64,000 nt of DNA, from positions 186,001 to 250,000 of the forward strand of contig CBDCXE010000003.1 in assembly GCA_965223725.1 (NCBI GenBank), written 5' to 3'. The position numbers and the translations under genes were made by a program. The stretch comes from CBDCXE01 sp965223725 [NCBI: Nitrospinota bacterium]. Lineage in GTDB: Bacteria > Nitrospinota_A > UBA7883. The notes beneath the pieces are model-generated. The model ran no database searches. It was not told the DNA's origin and saw only the letters and a list, made by a program, of their open reading frames with translations. This document shows positions 43,502-52,365 of the stretch, piece by piece. The stretch's first letter is position 1. Each line of letters begins with the position of its first letter.

Positions 43502-45537
43502 AACGCAAACAGCGCTGGGGCCTTTCCATCGGGGCGAAGCTGATGATCCTCAGCCTCGGTTTCCTGGCTATTCCGGCGCTGGGGTATTGGGCCTCTGTCG
43601 AGATGAAATCGTTTCTGCTGGCGGGTCAGGAAAACGCGCAGATCCTCACGGCCCAGGCGATTGCGGCGCCACTGCACAACCGTGATGACCTGTTCGAGGC
43701 TGGCGGATCCTCTGATCCGGAAAAGAACGATCGATCCTTCCATGTCCATATCTTGGATGGACAAATCGAGCTGGATGGATATTCCGGCGACTGGGGGGCG
43801 CTTTCCGGAGCGGCTATCCGTTTTGACGAGGGGCGGAATATTGTAGGCGGCGCGCCGTTGCATGGCTCTCTCTCCGCTTCATTCGATCTTACCTTAGGGC
43901 AGTATGATGATTATCTATATGCCCTGGTTCAGGTGGATGATGACAAGTTCATACGAAATGGTGACCATATTCGATTGATAATTTTCAACGGCGCCGGAAA
44001 CAGCAGCTATTACCAGATCAAACTTTCTGACGGAGGTTCTGTAGCGGCAATACAAATGGGGGCAGATTGGCGCGAGCCAGTATCCAAAATATCGACAAAT
44101 ATTATACAAGGTCATTGGAGAAAATCTGGCTCTGGCTATACTGCAGAGCTTCGCTTGCCAATTAAATTGCCGGGAAATGATCGTATAAACATTGCAGTTG
44201 CCGACACCGATGACGACGGTGGAGCCGTATCATCCATCATAGGCACATTTGATGATGGCGCGGCGGAGATGTTCAGCCTGGTCACAACCCGGTCGGCCGA
44301 GCTGGAGCGCATCATAAAAGGTCTGGACATGTCTGGCCCCCGGGTGATGGTGATCGATCGGCTCGGGCGGTTGCGGGCGATGGGCGGAGGTAGTGGGTCG
44401 CAAAACAGCGCGTCAGCGCCGAACATAAATGAAGAATCGGTGATCAAAAGCGCGCTTAATGGAAAAGAGGCCGCATCCAGACCAACATCCTACAGCCAAT
44501 CGCCGGACAAAGTGATAATTGCCGCCGCGCCGGTTTTCCTGAAAGATAATGTGATGGGAGCCGTGGTGGTGGAGCAGTCGATCGATAAGATACAAGCATT
44601 ACAGCAGAAGACCATGTCAAGGGTCTTCACATTAGCCCTGCTGGCTTTTCTGGTCGTTGGTTTAAGTCTGTTTATATTTTCGTCAAGGCTCAGTTTCCGA
44701 ATACATCGTCTGCAGGACGAGGCGGAGCGGGCCATAGATTCAGAAGGAAGGGTGCGTTTCGAATCGCTCGACTCCGACAGCAGGTCAGCGGACGAAATCG
44801 GCGACCTGTCGCGAACTGTTTCCGACCTGTTGGGAAAACTGGGCAGGTATATGAACTTTCTGGAAAAACTGCCGAAGACATTGAACCATGAAATTAGCAA
44901 CCCACTGAACTCCATCAGCACATCGTTGCAACAGCTGAAAAGTGAGCGGCCGGAGCTGAATGACAGTATCTATGCCCAAAGCCTGGAACGGGGGGTGGAC
45001 CGGCTGGGTGAGATAATGCGCGGGCTGACAGAGGCGGCCAACCTGGAGGAAGCGTTGAAGGCGGAAGAGCTGACCAAATTTGATCTGGCGGAACTGGTGG
45101 AAACCTATGTCAATAACCGAAGCGGCAGGTTGGACGCCCGATCATTGCTATATTCAGCGGCAAACGGCTCGTATCCATTCCTTGGTTCTGACTTTCATAT
45201 AGAGCAACTGCTGGATAAGCTGGTCGATAACGCCATAGATTTCAGCAAGCCCGGTAGCGAGATCCTGATCTCCCTCAAACAGGATAATGGCCAGGCCACT
45301 CTAAGTGTCGTTAACATGGGCGCTCCGATCAACCAGGAAGAGTCGGATGACTTATTCGATTCCATGATATCGATCAGGACACCAACACAGAATGATAAAC
45401 CGCATATGGGGATAGGCCTTTATGTGGCCCGGGTGATCGCAGAGAGCCATGGCGGGTCGATCAACGCCCTGAACAGGCAGGACCCCGCTGGTGTGGAGAT
45501 AAGGGTTCTGTTACCGCTGGACAATGAAGACGCATGA
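43498..45537 (+). CDS. Sensor histidine kinase, PdsS-like
   Basis: A 679-residue membrane kinase: first transmembrane helix at about 15-33, a large periplasmic sensor of about 340 residues with a carbohydrate-binding-like beta-sandwich (GYSGDW, YDDYLYALVQVDDDKFI), second helix at about 378-398, a HAMP-like linker, the phosphoacceptor histidine 464 in TLNHEISNPLNSIS, and a C-terminal ATPase domain (VDNAIDFSKPGSEI, HMGIGLYVARVIAESHGGSI). The gene is coupled to the PdsR-like regulator. In known cases the system controls a dedicated sortase, which is not in this window. Confidence 0.85.
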   Translation: MKRKQRWGLSIGAKLMILSLGFLAIPALGYWASVEMKSFLLAGQENAQILTAQAIAAPLHNRDDLFEAGGSSDPEKNDRSFHVHILDGQIELDGYSGDWGALSGAAIRFDEGRNIVGGAPLHGSLSASFDLTLGQYDDYLYALVQVDDDKFIRNGDHIRLIIFNGAGNSSYYQIKLSDGGSVAAIQMGADWREPVSKISTNIIQGHWRKSGSGYTAELRLPIKLPGNDRINIAVADTDDDGGAVSSIIGTFDDGAAEMFSLVTTRSAELERIIKGLDMSGPRVMVIDRLGRLRAMGGGSGSQNSASAPNINEESVIKSALNGKEAASRPTSYSQSPDKVIIAAAPVFLKDNVMGAVVVEQSIDKIQALQQKTMSRVFTLALLAFLVVGLSLFIFSSRLSFRIHRLQDEAERAIDSEGRVRFESLDSDSRSADEIGDLSRTVSDLLGKLGRYMNFLEKLPKTLNHEISNPLNSISTSLQQLKSERPELNDSIYAQSLERGVDRLGEIMRGLTEAANLEEALKAEELTKFDLAELVETYVNNRSGRLDARSLLYSAANGSYPFLGSDFHIEQLLDKLVDNAIDFSKPGSEILISLKQDNGQATLSVVNMGAPINQEESDDLFDSMISIRTPTQNDKPHMGIGLYVARVIAESHGGSINALNRQDPAGVEIRVLLPLDNEDA

Positions 45538-45600
45538 AAAAACCGGCTTCTCTTGTGGAAATATAGTAGATTTGTCATAAACAATTTACAGGTGAAAACT

Positions 45601-46161
45601 TTGAGTAACGAGACAAGAGAAAAGCTGTTGGCGGCGATACGTGAAAAGGCGTACCGGGAGGGTGATTTTACATTAGCGTCGGGCCAGAGATCAGACTACT
45701 ACGTAGATTGTAAAGAAGTGACGCTCGACGCTGATGGAAGCTTACTTGTGGGCAGGGCTATCTATGGCCTGATTAAGGATTGGGGAGTGTCATCAGCAGG
45801 CGGTATGGCAGCCGGCTCTGTCCCTATTTCCACGGCCGTCAGTCTGGTCTCTGCGTTGGAAGGCAAGCCGATCGCCAACTTTTTTGTCCGCAACCAGGCG
45901 AAGGACCATGGCACAGGCAAAAGAGTGGAGGGCAAAATAGGGCAAGGCGCGAAGGTGGTCATAGTGGAAGACGTGGTGAGCACCGGCGGATCGAGCCTGC
46001 GGGCGATAGATGCGGTGCGGGAAGCGGGCGCCGAGATTATTGGACTGGTATCGATTGTGGATAGAGAGATGGGCGGAGCCGAAGCTTTCGAGAAAGAGGG
46101 CATACCGTACACACCACTATTCACCATATCCCAAATCCGGCAGAGCAAACAACGGTATTGA
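45601..46161 (+). CDS. pyrE: Orotate phosphoribosyltransferase
   Basis: Transfers phosphoribose from PRPP to orotate, forming OMP in pyrimidine synthesis. The PRPP-binding motif is VVIVEDVVSTGGSSLRAIDAV; FTLASGQRSDYYVDCK near the start and AGGMAAGSVPISTAV are also typical. The frame is open upstream; the TTG at 45601 with AGGTG seven bases before it gives 186 residues, the family length, and is my choice. It is separated from the kinase gene by 63 bases. Confidence 0.93.
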   Translation: MSNETREKLLAAIREKAYREGDFTLASGQRSDYYVDCKEVTLDADGSLLVGRAIYGLIKDWGVSSAGGMAAGSVPISTAVSLVSALEGKPIANFFVRNQAKDHGTGKRVEGKIGQGAKVVIVEDVVSTGGSSLRAIDAVREAGAEIIGLVSIVDREMGGAEAFEKEGIPYTPLFTISQIRQSKQRY

Positions 46162-46216
46162 TCAGGGCAATTAAAAGGCCTATCCTATATATAGACGACA
46201 ACAACAGAGGGCGATC

Positions 46217-47035
46217 ATGAAGCGGAAAGCCGCTGTGGCGGGGCTGTTCTATCCAGACAGCCAGGAAGGTATAGAATCGCAGATTGAAAGCTTCGACACC
46301 GCTGGAATCACCCCTGAGGAAGCTTATGGCGCGGTGGCGCCCCATGCAGGCTATAAATATTCCGGCCCAGTGGCGGCGCGGGTATACGCAGGGTTGTCTA
46401 TCCCCGGTTCTGTTCTGTTAATCGGCCCGAATCATGGCTCTGGTAAAGGAACCATGGGCCCCACCTGCGCGATTATGGCGGAGGGCGCCTGGGAGACCCC
46501 GCTGGGCGAGCTGGCCATAGATGAAAAGCTGGCCGAGCGGCTTATGGCCAACACCCCGTTAATGACAGACGCCGGGTGGGCCCACGAAAATGAGCACTCG
46601 CTGGAGGTGCAGGCGCCGTTCCTGGCCCATTTTTGCGGCGCGCCCCCCATTGTGCCCGTGATCATGACCGGGATGACGGAGGAAGACTTCATGGCGTTGA
46701 CCGATGGGATCTACAATACAGTCGCGCAGTGTGACTACCCGGTCACATTGATCGCCAGCACAGATTTTTCCCATTATGTTCCGCAAGGGACGGCGGTGGA
46801 CCTGGATAGCAAAGCTATAGAACGTATCGAGGAACTGGATGGCAAAGGATTGATAAAGGTAGTGCGCGAGAACAGAATATCAATGTGCGGGGCGATTCCA
46901 ACTGCGATAGTGATTGAAGTTTGCCGAAGGTTAGGGGCGCGCAAAGCGGACCTGATAAGCTATCGGACCTCGGGCGATGTTACAGGCGATTATTCAGCGG
47001 TGGTGGGGTATGGGGGAATCGTAATACGTAAATAA
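46217..47035 (+). CDS. amrB: AmmeMemoRadiSam system protein B (MEMO1 family)
   Basis: A 272-residue MEMO-family protein. Family landmarks are VAGLFYPDSQEGIESQI at the start, VAPHAGYKYSGPVAARVYAG with metal-type histidine, IGPNHGSGKG, WAHENEHSLEVQAPFLAHF and TDFSHY near residue 188. In many prokaryotes it is associated with AmrA and AmrS (radical SAM), neither of which is here. The symbol reflects that system name. The reaction is not established. It is convergent with a zinc-ribbon gene, 6 bases away. Confidence 0.88.
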   Translation: MKRKAAVAGLFYPDSQEGIESQIESFDTAGITPEEAYGAVAPHAGYKYSGPVAARVYAGLSIPGSVLLIGPNHGSGKGTMGPTCAIMAEGAWETPLGELAIDEKLAERLMANTPLMTDAGWAHENEHSLEVQAPFLAHFCGAPPIVPVIMTGMTEEDFMALTDGIYNTVAQCDYPVTLIASTDFSHYVPQGTAVDLDSKAIERIEELDGKGLIKVVRENRISMCGAIPTAIVIEVCRRLGARKADLISYRTSGDVTGDYSAVVGYGGIVIRK

Positions 47036-47041
47036 ACCTGG

Positions 47042-47473
47042 TTAATCTTTGGGCCACAGGTCATGGCTGATCACATGGGCGATGGTGTATAAGCCATACA
47101 TCATAAACAGAGCGCTGATTATAAACTGGGAGATACTGGACGATAGCACCGCCTGATAGAAAAACCAGCAACCCAGCCCGGAAAGCGCAAGCCCTAGCAA
47201 GATCGTGATAACCGACCCTGCCAAATTTTCCAAAATCTCTCTCGCGTGGGATTTATGTTCGTATTGATCGCCTTGCCAGGTAATCATTTTAACAGCGTCG
47301 CTAAGCCGGCTGGTAAAGCCAGGCTTGCTGTTTAATGGGGTTTCGCAGAATGAGCAGAACAAGTCGTCAGCTCTGTTGGGGCATTCGCAGGAAGGGCAAT
47401 CTATATAGTCGTCAACACTCTTTCTCAAGTTATGATGACTGCTGGAATCGTGCTTACTCGGTTCATTTGACAT
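47042..47473 (-). CDS. Zinc-ribbon membrane protein
   Basis: A 143-residue protein with an N-terminal double-CxxC zinc ribbon (CPSCECPNRADDLFCSFC), a linker, and two C-terminal transmembrane helices at about 84-103 and 110-131 (SVITILLGLALSGLGCWFFYQAVL and FIISALFMMYGLYTIAHV). I recognise no named family. Of two adjacent ATGs, the one at 47473 is preferred because GGAGG lies six bases away. It overlaps the end of the DnaA/Hda-like gene by 11 bases, so both are probably translated together. Confidence 0.72.
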   Translation of the reverse strand: MSNEPSKHDSSSHHNLRKSVDDYIDCPSCECPNRADDLFCSFCETPLNSKPGFTSRLSDAVKMITWQGDQYEHKSHAREILENLAGSVITILLGLALSGLGCWFFYQAVLSSSISQFIISALFMMYGLYTIAHVISHDLWPKD

Positions 47474-48200
47474 CATTATCCTCCAACGCCCTTTTAATTA
47501 AATATATACTTGCTTTCTTACCTGATGTCAAGGAAGCCTTATCGATCTTTTCCAGCGCTTTGATCTGGCTTTCAGGGTCGCGCGGGAGATGGGTTATAAG
47601 CCATTGCGCCGCTTGACGGGTCAACACAAACCCCATATCGGATGAAATTTTAATCAGTACATCGATCCTGTTTTCATCACCCACCGGATCAATACGCAAG
47701 ACATGGCCCCACAAAAGCCTTGTCGATAACCAGTCGGCGAACTTCCAGCCAGACGGTGGTATGCTCACAGCGCCGCAAAATTTACCGCCCGCTTGTGTAA
47801 TGGCATTGAACAGATGAAAAACCTGATCTTCCGCCTCCCGGATTCCTTCAACCAATTCCAGCCGATCGATGGCCAAAAACGAGGCGTCCTCATAGTTCTG
47901 GATATACATTTTCAATTCTTCATAGGTTTTCGATGCGTCAACTTCTCCCACCAGGCGCGCCCCATCCAGGTATAGTGTGGAGCTTTCGTCAAAAACTTCA
48001 CGGGCGCAATTCCCCATGGCGGAGAGGAGGTGGGTTTTGCCGCTGCCCGGGGCGCCGTACAGGATGAGTGATGGCGGCTCGCTATTTCTGCTTTTGGCAA
48101 ACTCTTTGCACACTTGAACGCTCTTCTCGTTTCCCTTGTCTATTACCAGGTTTTTGAACGTATCGTTCCTGTTTGCAGGAAAAGAAAAGCTTAGTTGCAC
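47463..48200 (-). CDS. DnaA/Hda-like AAA+ ATPase
   Basis: A 245-residue protein resembling Hda and DnaA domain III. Walker A is GAPGSGKTHLL and the Walker B-like segment is FLAIDRLEL. The DnaA DNA-binding domain IV is missing, so it cannot bind DnaA boxes itself in the usual way. Hda-like proteins regulate DnaA-ATP by binding the beta clamp; residues 2-6 (QLSFSF) are a possible clamp-binding motif, as in Hda's N-terminal QL-x-L/F pattern. This region also carries DnaA-box-like sites just upstream (48229-48416). Confidence 0.8.
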   Translation of the reverse strand: MQLSFSFPANRNDTFKNLVIDKGNEKSVQVCKEFAKSRNSEPPSLILYGAPGSGKTHLLSAMGNCAREVFDESSTLYLDGARLVGEVDASKTYEELKMYIQNYEDASFLAIDRLELVEGIREAEDQVFHLFNAITQAGGKFCGAVSIPPSGWKFADWLSTRLLWGHVLRIDPVGDENRIDVLIKISSDMGFVLTRQAAQWLITHLPRDPESQIKALEKIDKASLTSGKKASIYLIKRALEDNDVK

Positions 48201-48556
48201 TCTGATTTACTCGATATAAAAAACCAACTGTTGATAAAAATAAATAAATGTTGCCGCAATATTAAGCATTTGTTAAAGTAATCTATGTACAGCAATATAA
48301 TCAACGTATAATCAACAACTTATGCAATCGCCACATAATGAGTCAATTTGTAGTAACTCTTTTAATTATAAACGCTTTTTGCTCTGGAACAGGCCATTTT
48401 AAACAGTTTATCCACAGGCTCTGTGGAAGAGTTACCAACATCCGTGAAACACCGCGCCAATTCACATTTTTACCCTGTTCTATTGACTGATAATTACCAT
48501 ACTTGGTACCATCTGGCAACCTGACACGAAGCGCTTGAATCAGAACTGCAGGACCA
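48201..48556. other. AT-rich non-coding region with DnaA-box-like sites
   Basis: No gene occupies this 356-base stretch. It contains TTATCCACA at 48408-48416 (the consensus DnaA box), TGTTGATAA at 48229-48237 (complement TTATCAACA, one mismatch), TAATCAACA at 48309-48317 (two mismatches), and an inverted repeat TCCACAG-GCT-CTGTGGA at about 48411-48427 that places a second, imperfect box opposite the first. The sequence between is AT-rich, including many TAAT runs. It might be an origin, a DnaA-titration or a DnaA-controlled promoter region. Confidence 0.5.
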
Positions 48557-49129
48557 ATGACCAGAGTAATTGTGATAAGACATGGCGAAACAACTGCGAA
48601 CCGAAAAGGCCTGGTTCAGGGACATCTCGACTCTCCATTGACAGAAAATGGAAAAAAAGCAATTGTTGCCAAGGCCCCGGCGCTGTCACGATTTGATATA
48701 GATAAAGTGTATTGCAGTGACCTGGGAAGAGCCATGAAAACTTGGGAGCTTCTTTCGGGTCGTTTACCCGATATCACCGATGTTGAATATAGCAAACAAT
48801 TGCGTGAGATCGATTTCGGCCAACTGGCGGGTAAGCCGAAGGAAGAGCTAATGCCAACAATACTGGAGCATAAAGCTGATCATAGTTTAAATTACCCAGG
48901 TGGAGAGTCTGGCGGGATCTTTATAAAACGGGTTGTAGATTATATTGAAAACCGCATCGCCGAAAATATCGACCGAACACTGCTGTTTGTCACCCATTTC
49001 GGAGTGATGGAAACAGCGGTCAACCATTTTGTGGCCGACAGCGAACAACAGTCGGTCTCATTCGACGCTTCCCGTATATTAGTATTCACTTTCGAAGGCG
49101 CCCGATTTGCCTCTATGGAAGCTTATTAG
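48557..49129 (+). CDS. Histidine phosphatase (phosphoglycerate-mutase family)
   Basis: A 190-residue member of the histidine phosphatase superfamily. The catalytic RHGETTANRKGLVQGHLDSPLTENG opens the protein; the second catalytic histidine is in LFVTHFGVMETAV near residue 142, with E at EIDFGQLAG. It may be a cobalamin/GpmB-type phosphatase; substrate is open. Its 3' end overlaps the convergent membrane-protein gene by 51 bases, so both cannot be truncated independently of each other's codons. Confidence 0.88.
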   Translation: MTRVIVIRHGETTANRKGLVQGHLDSPLTENGKKAIVAKAPALSRFDIDKVYCSDLGRAMKTWELLSGRLPDITDVEYSKQLREIDFGQLAGKPKEELMPTILEHKADHSLNYPGGESGGIFIKRVVDYIENRIAENIDRTLLFVTHFGVMETAVNHFVADSEQQSVSFDASRILVFTFEGARFASMEAY

Positions 49130-50392
49130 GGGTGTCGAAATCAAAACGTAGACAAAGAATAACCCCGCCCAACCAGCGGCCATGACCAGCTCCTGCTCCG
49201 CATAGCCCTTTGTCAAGTTAGGCGCCATCGGAGCAAGCCAGCCAAGCCAATCGATGTTTAACAGAGGGTTGGCTTTCGAAAACCACCAGGGGAAATGGTT
49301 GTACAAAACAACAATTTCGAAAATGGAAAATATCATCAGTGGCAGCGCCATTACCTTCTGCCGCGCCGAAAGTCCAGCGTCTATCCACACAATGAAGGCT
49401 GGAAACGTCAACCACAAAAACAGGACACCATGCCGCCCGACAGGAGCCGCTCCGCCAAACCAATGGGCGCCCGGCGCCGAGATAAATAAGGAAGAAATCA
49501 ACGCCAGCGCCGATAGAACAGGCAAAATCCGCCGATGATCAATGCGTATCCAGCGAATATATGCAACAGGAGCAAAGATTAAAGCAGGCGCCAGAATCAA
49601 TACACCATGGGCGCCATCCAGAAGCGTCATCGCCAGCTGGCCCAGTGGATTGTTTGCCGCTTTTGAAATGGCCTGAATGTAGCCGACCGGATATGGGGTC
49701 GCATACAAGTGATAATAATACTGCGATAGCGCAAAGCCACCAGCAAAAATCATGGCGCCAGCGATAACCAAGGTTCTTTTATCTGGCGCATACACCAAGG
49801 CTCCCATGCCGAGCAGGGCAGCCGGGATAACGGCGGCATCGGTGAACCATGGCGCAATCAGCGCCATTAAAACAGCGCATGTAGTTCGCGCAGGAGTGGG
49901 GTTGAGCAAAAAAACAAACCCCAGCGCCAACATCATCCCCGTTATGATGTCCGGAAACGCCTGATTCATGTAGAAAAAACCGGGAGGGGTGACAGTGAAC
50001 AAAACAGCCAGCAAGGCGCTTTTCCAAATGCTGTGCCCTGCTCTGGCAGACGACCAGATTATAATTGCCATTAGCAGAGTCGCACACTGCGCAACGATGA
50101 AGTAGGCCCACCAGCGCGCCCTCACTTTCGAAAATGTGGCCGGGGCGACCAGAACACTGAGGCCAGGGCGATGGCTTTTATATGCGAACAAATTATCAAT
50201 TGACCTGTTATCATGAAAGGCAGTGCGGGCGATTTTCAGATAAAGCGCTTCTTCATCGCTCATCTGCCGAGCGGCCTTGGCCTTATACGGGACCGCATGT
50301 TCCCGCACCACGGCAAAGCCTGCAGACACCAGCGCAAACGCAACCAGCGCGGCAATAAATGTGGTGAAACGGCCCTTGCCAGGTTTCTTCAT
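49079..50392 (-). CDS. Polytopic membrane protein, GT-C glycosyltransferase-like
   Basis: A 437-residue integral membrane protein with about ten to eleven hydrophobic segments. Its first extracytoplasmic loop has an acidic motif (QMSDEEALYLKIARTAFHD), a pattern seen in GT-C glycosyltransferases that use polyprenyl-phosphate sugars, and the loop around AYKSHRPGLSVLVAPATF also fits. No named family is certain. The 3' end overlaps the convergent phosphatase gene by 51 bases; its start is 91 bases from the divergent lolC gene. Confidence 0.65.
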   Translation of the reverse strand: MKKPGKGRFTTFIAALVAFALVSAGFAVVREHAVPYKAKAARQMSDEEALYLKIARTAFHDNRSIDNLFAYKSHRPGLSVLVAPATFSKVRARWWAYFIVAQCATLLMAIIIWSSARAGHSIWKSALLAVLFTVTPPGFFYMNQAFPDIITGMMLALGFVFLLNPTPARTTCAVLMALIAPWFTDAAVIPAALLGMGALVYAPDKRTLVIAGAMIFAGGFALSQYYYHLYATPYPVGYIQAISKAANNPLGQLAMTLLDGAHGVLILAPALIFAPVAYIRWIRIDHRRILPVLSALALISSLFISAPGAHWFGGAAPVGRHGVLFLWLTFPAFIVWIDAGLSARQKVMALPLMIFSIFEIVVLYNHFPWWFSKANPLLNIDWLGWLAPMAPNLTKGYAEQELVMAAGWAGLFFVYVLISTPLISFHRGKSGAFESEY

Positions 50393-50483
50393 TAGTAAAT
50401 TTTACCCTCGAACAAAGGTTAATTCAGCTTAAAACTAATATTAGCCTCCTGCGCATATACCTATTGCGATATACTTCCCCATT

Positions 50484-51758
50484 ATGTCTTACGAATGGTT
50501 TATCAGCTTACGGTATCTGAAGGCGAAAAGGAAGCAGACCTTCATTTCACTGATAACGTTTATCTCCGTCGGCGGCGTGGCCATCGGGGTCATGGCGCTT
50601 ATCGTGGTGCTTGCCGTGATGACCGGCGCCCAGGAGGATATCAAGGATAAAATCATCGGCGCCAATTCCCATATTATCATCACCGGCTCCTCTGCGTTCA
50701 ATCAGGATCGGAAAAACGAAGTGGTCGAGGCCGCCATGGCGGAGGATGATGTGGTGGCGGTATCGGCGTTCGTGTTCAACCAGGTCATCATCACATCCGA
50801 TACAAAGGTGGCTGGTGTGGTGGTTCGTGGTGTCGAATCGAAAGCCTCCATCGCATCGACCGATCTGGGCCAATACATGCTGCTGGGCAAGTTTGATAAC
50901 ATCAAAAAAGCTTACGACCGGGTCACCATTGAACCGGACGATTTCGGTACAAGTGTCGAAGTCCGGCGGGCCGGGATAATCCTGGGTAACGAGCTGGCCT
51001 TCAACCTGCGGGTGATCATGGGCGATCCGGTGACAATAGTCAGCCCTATGGGCAAGATGACACCGGCTGGTATGACGCCTATATCGAGGGAGTTTTATGT
51101 GGCCGGCATATTCCGGTCCGGGATGTATGAATACGACTCTTCCCTGGCCCTGATATCCCTCACCCAGGCGCAGTCGCTATTTAGGATGGGTGACAAGGTC
51201 ACCGGTGTGGAAGTTAAAGTGACAGATGTCTATGAAGCGTCCAGAATCGCCAGGAGCATAGAGCAGCGGCTTGGGTTTTCATATAATGTCCGTGACTGGC
51301 AGGAGATGAACAAGAACCTGTTTTTCGCCCTGAAGCTGGAGAAGACAGTGATAGGGCTGATCCTGGTCCTGATAATATTTGTCGCCGCGTTCAACATAAT
51401 CTCCACTTTGATCATGGTTGTGCTGGAGAAGACGAGGGACATTGCTGTCCTGAAGGCGCTGGGCGCATCCCGGAAGTCGGTGATGAAAATCTTTTTCCTG
51501 GAAGGGCTGATCATCGGCGTGATCGGCATCATTTTGGGTGACATCGGCGGTGTTATATTGTGCGAGCTTCTGGACCGGTACGAGTTTATAAAACTGCCGG
51601 GAGATGTTTATAATATAGACACGCTCCCGGTCAGCATGAAGATATCGGATATCGTGATGATATCAGCCACTGCGCTGGTGGTCACGATCCTCGCCGCGCT
51701 ATATCCTGCCTGGAGCGCCAGCAAGGTCGATCCGGCGGAGTCACTCCGATATGAATAA
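50484..51758 (+). CDS. lolC: Lipoprotein-releasing ABC transporter permease (LolC/LolE)
   Basis: A 424-residue inner-membrane permease of the LolCDE system, which releases lipoproteins from the inner membrane for LolA. It has the typical layout: N-terminal helix after MSYEWFISLRYLKAKRKQTFISLITFISVGGVAIGVMALIVVLAVM, a periplasmic MacB-like domain (about 60-265), then three C-terminal helices (VAAFNIISTLIMVVLEKTRDIAVLKALGAS, with the coupling-type motif). The start of the next gene overlaps by 8 bases. LolC and LolE are alike, and only one is present here, so it may form a homodimer. Confidence 0.9.
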   Translation: MSYEWFISLRYLKAKRKQTFISLITFISVGGVAIGVMALIVVLAVMTGAQEDIKDKIIGANSHIIITGSSAFNQDRKNEVVEAAMAEDDVVAVSAFVFNQVIITSDTKVAGVVVRGVESKASIASTDLGQYMLLGKFDNIKKAYDRVTIEPDDFGTSVEVRRAGIILGNELAFNLRVIMGDPVTIVSPMGKMTPAGMTPISREFYVAGIFRSGMYEYDSSLALISLTQAQSLFRMGDKVTGVEVKVTDVYEASRIARSIEQRLGFSYNVRDWQEMNKNLFFALKLEKTVIGLILVLIIFVAAFNIISTLIMVVLEKTRDIAVLKALGASRKSVMKIFFLEGLIIGVIGIILGDIGGVILCELLDRYEFIKLPGDVYNIDTLPVSMKISDIVMISATALVVTILAALYPAWSASKVDPAESLRYE

Positions 51759-52365
51759 CGATGTTCAGCGTCAGGAGGATGGCGTTTCGACGACTTTTGT
51801 GACACGTAAGGTTTTTCACCTGATAGCCGCATCCACTATTCCGGTCGCATACTACCTGGAGGTTATCCCGCGGCCATGGATATTCTGGCTGGCAGTTCTC
51901 GCGATGTTGCTGTGGGTTGCCATAGACTTCGCCAGAATAAGCAACGAAAAGATCGGTAAATTCGTTGCAGATTTCCTCGGCGGAATACTTAAATCTAAAG
52001 AATCGAATAGCCTTACAGGATCTTCGTACGTGTTAATATCAACGGTATTGTCATTGACAATATTTGCTCCTGCTGTTGCGGTGACTGCTCTGCTGTTTAA
52101 CGCGGTAGGCGATCCGGTGGCGGCGATCATCGGCGGATATTGGGGTAAAACGTCAGCATACATGAGCAAGACCGTGGAGGGTAGCCTTGGAATGTTTTTT
52201 GTGTGCGCTGCTATTGGAATAATGATTCTTGGTGTGACAATTGTCGCAATTATTGGCGCTGTTGTGGCCACATTGGCCGAGCTGTACATCACCGGGGTGG
52301 ACGATAATCTTTCCACACCACTAATTGCCGGTGCGGCGATGACGTTGGTGGAGGCGGTTGTATGA
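51751..52365 (+). CDS. Diacylglycerol/polyprenol kinase-like membrane protein
   Basis: A 204-residue polytopic protein with about six hydrophobic segments, resembling the dolichol kinase/VTE5/SEC59 and phosphatidate cytidylyltransferase-like group. Family cues are the N-terminal TRKVFHLIAASTIPVAYYL helix, KTVEGSLGMFFVC and NAVGDPVAAIIGGYWGK motif, which resembles the CTP-kinase GDxxA/G region. It sits between lolC and lolD, overlapping both (8 and 4 bases). Its substrate would be a lipid such as a polyprenol or a diacylglycerol; the Lol link is inference. Confidence 0.75.
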   Translation: MNNDVQRQEDGVSTTFVTRKVFHLIAASTIPVAYYLEVIPRPWIFWLAVLAMLLWVAIDFARISNEKIGKFVADFLGGILKSKESNSLTGSSYVLISTVLSLTIFAPAVAVTALLFNAVGDPVAAIIGGYWGKTSAYMSKTVEGSLGMFFVCAAIGIMILGVTIVAIIGAVVATLAELYITGVDDNLSTPLIAGAAMTLVEAVV

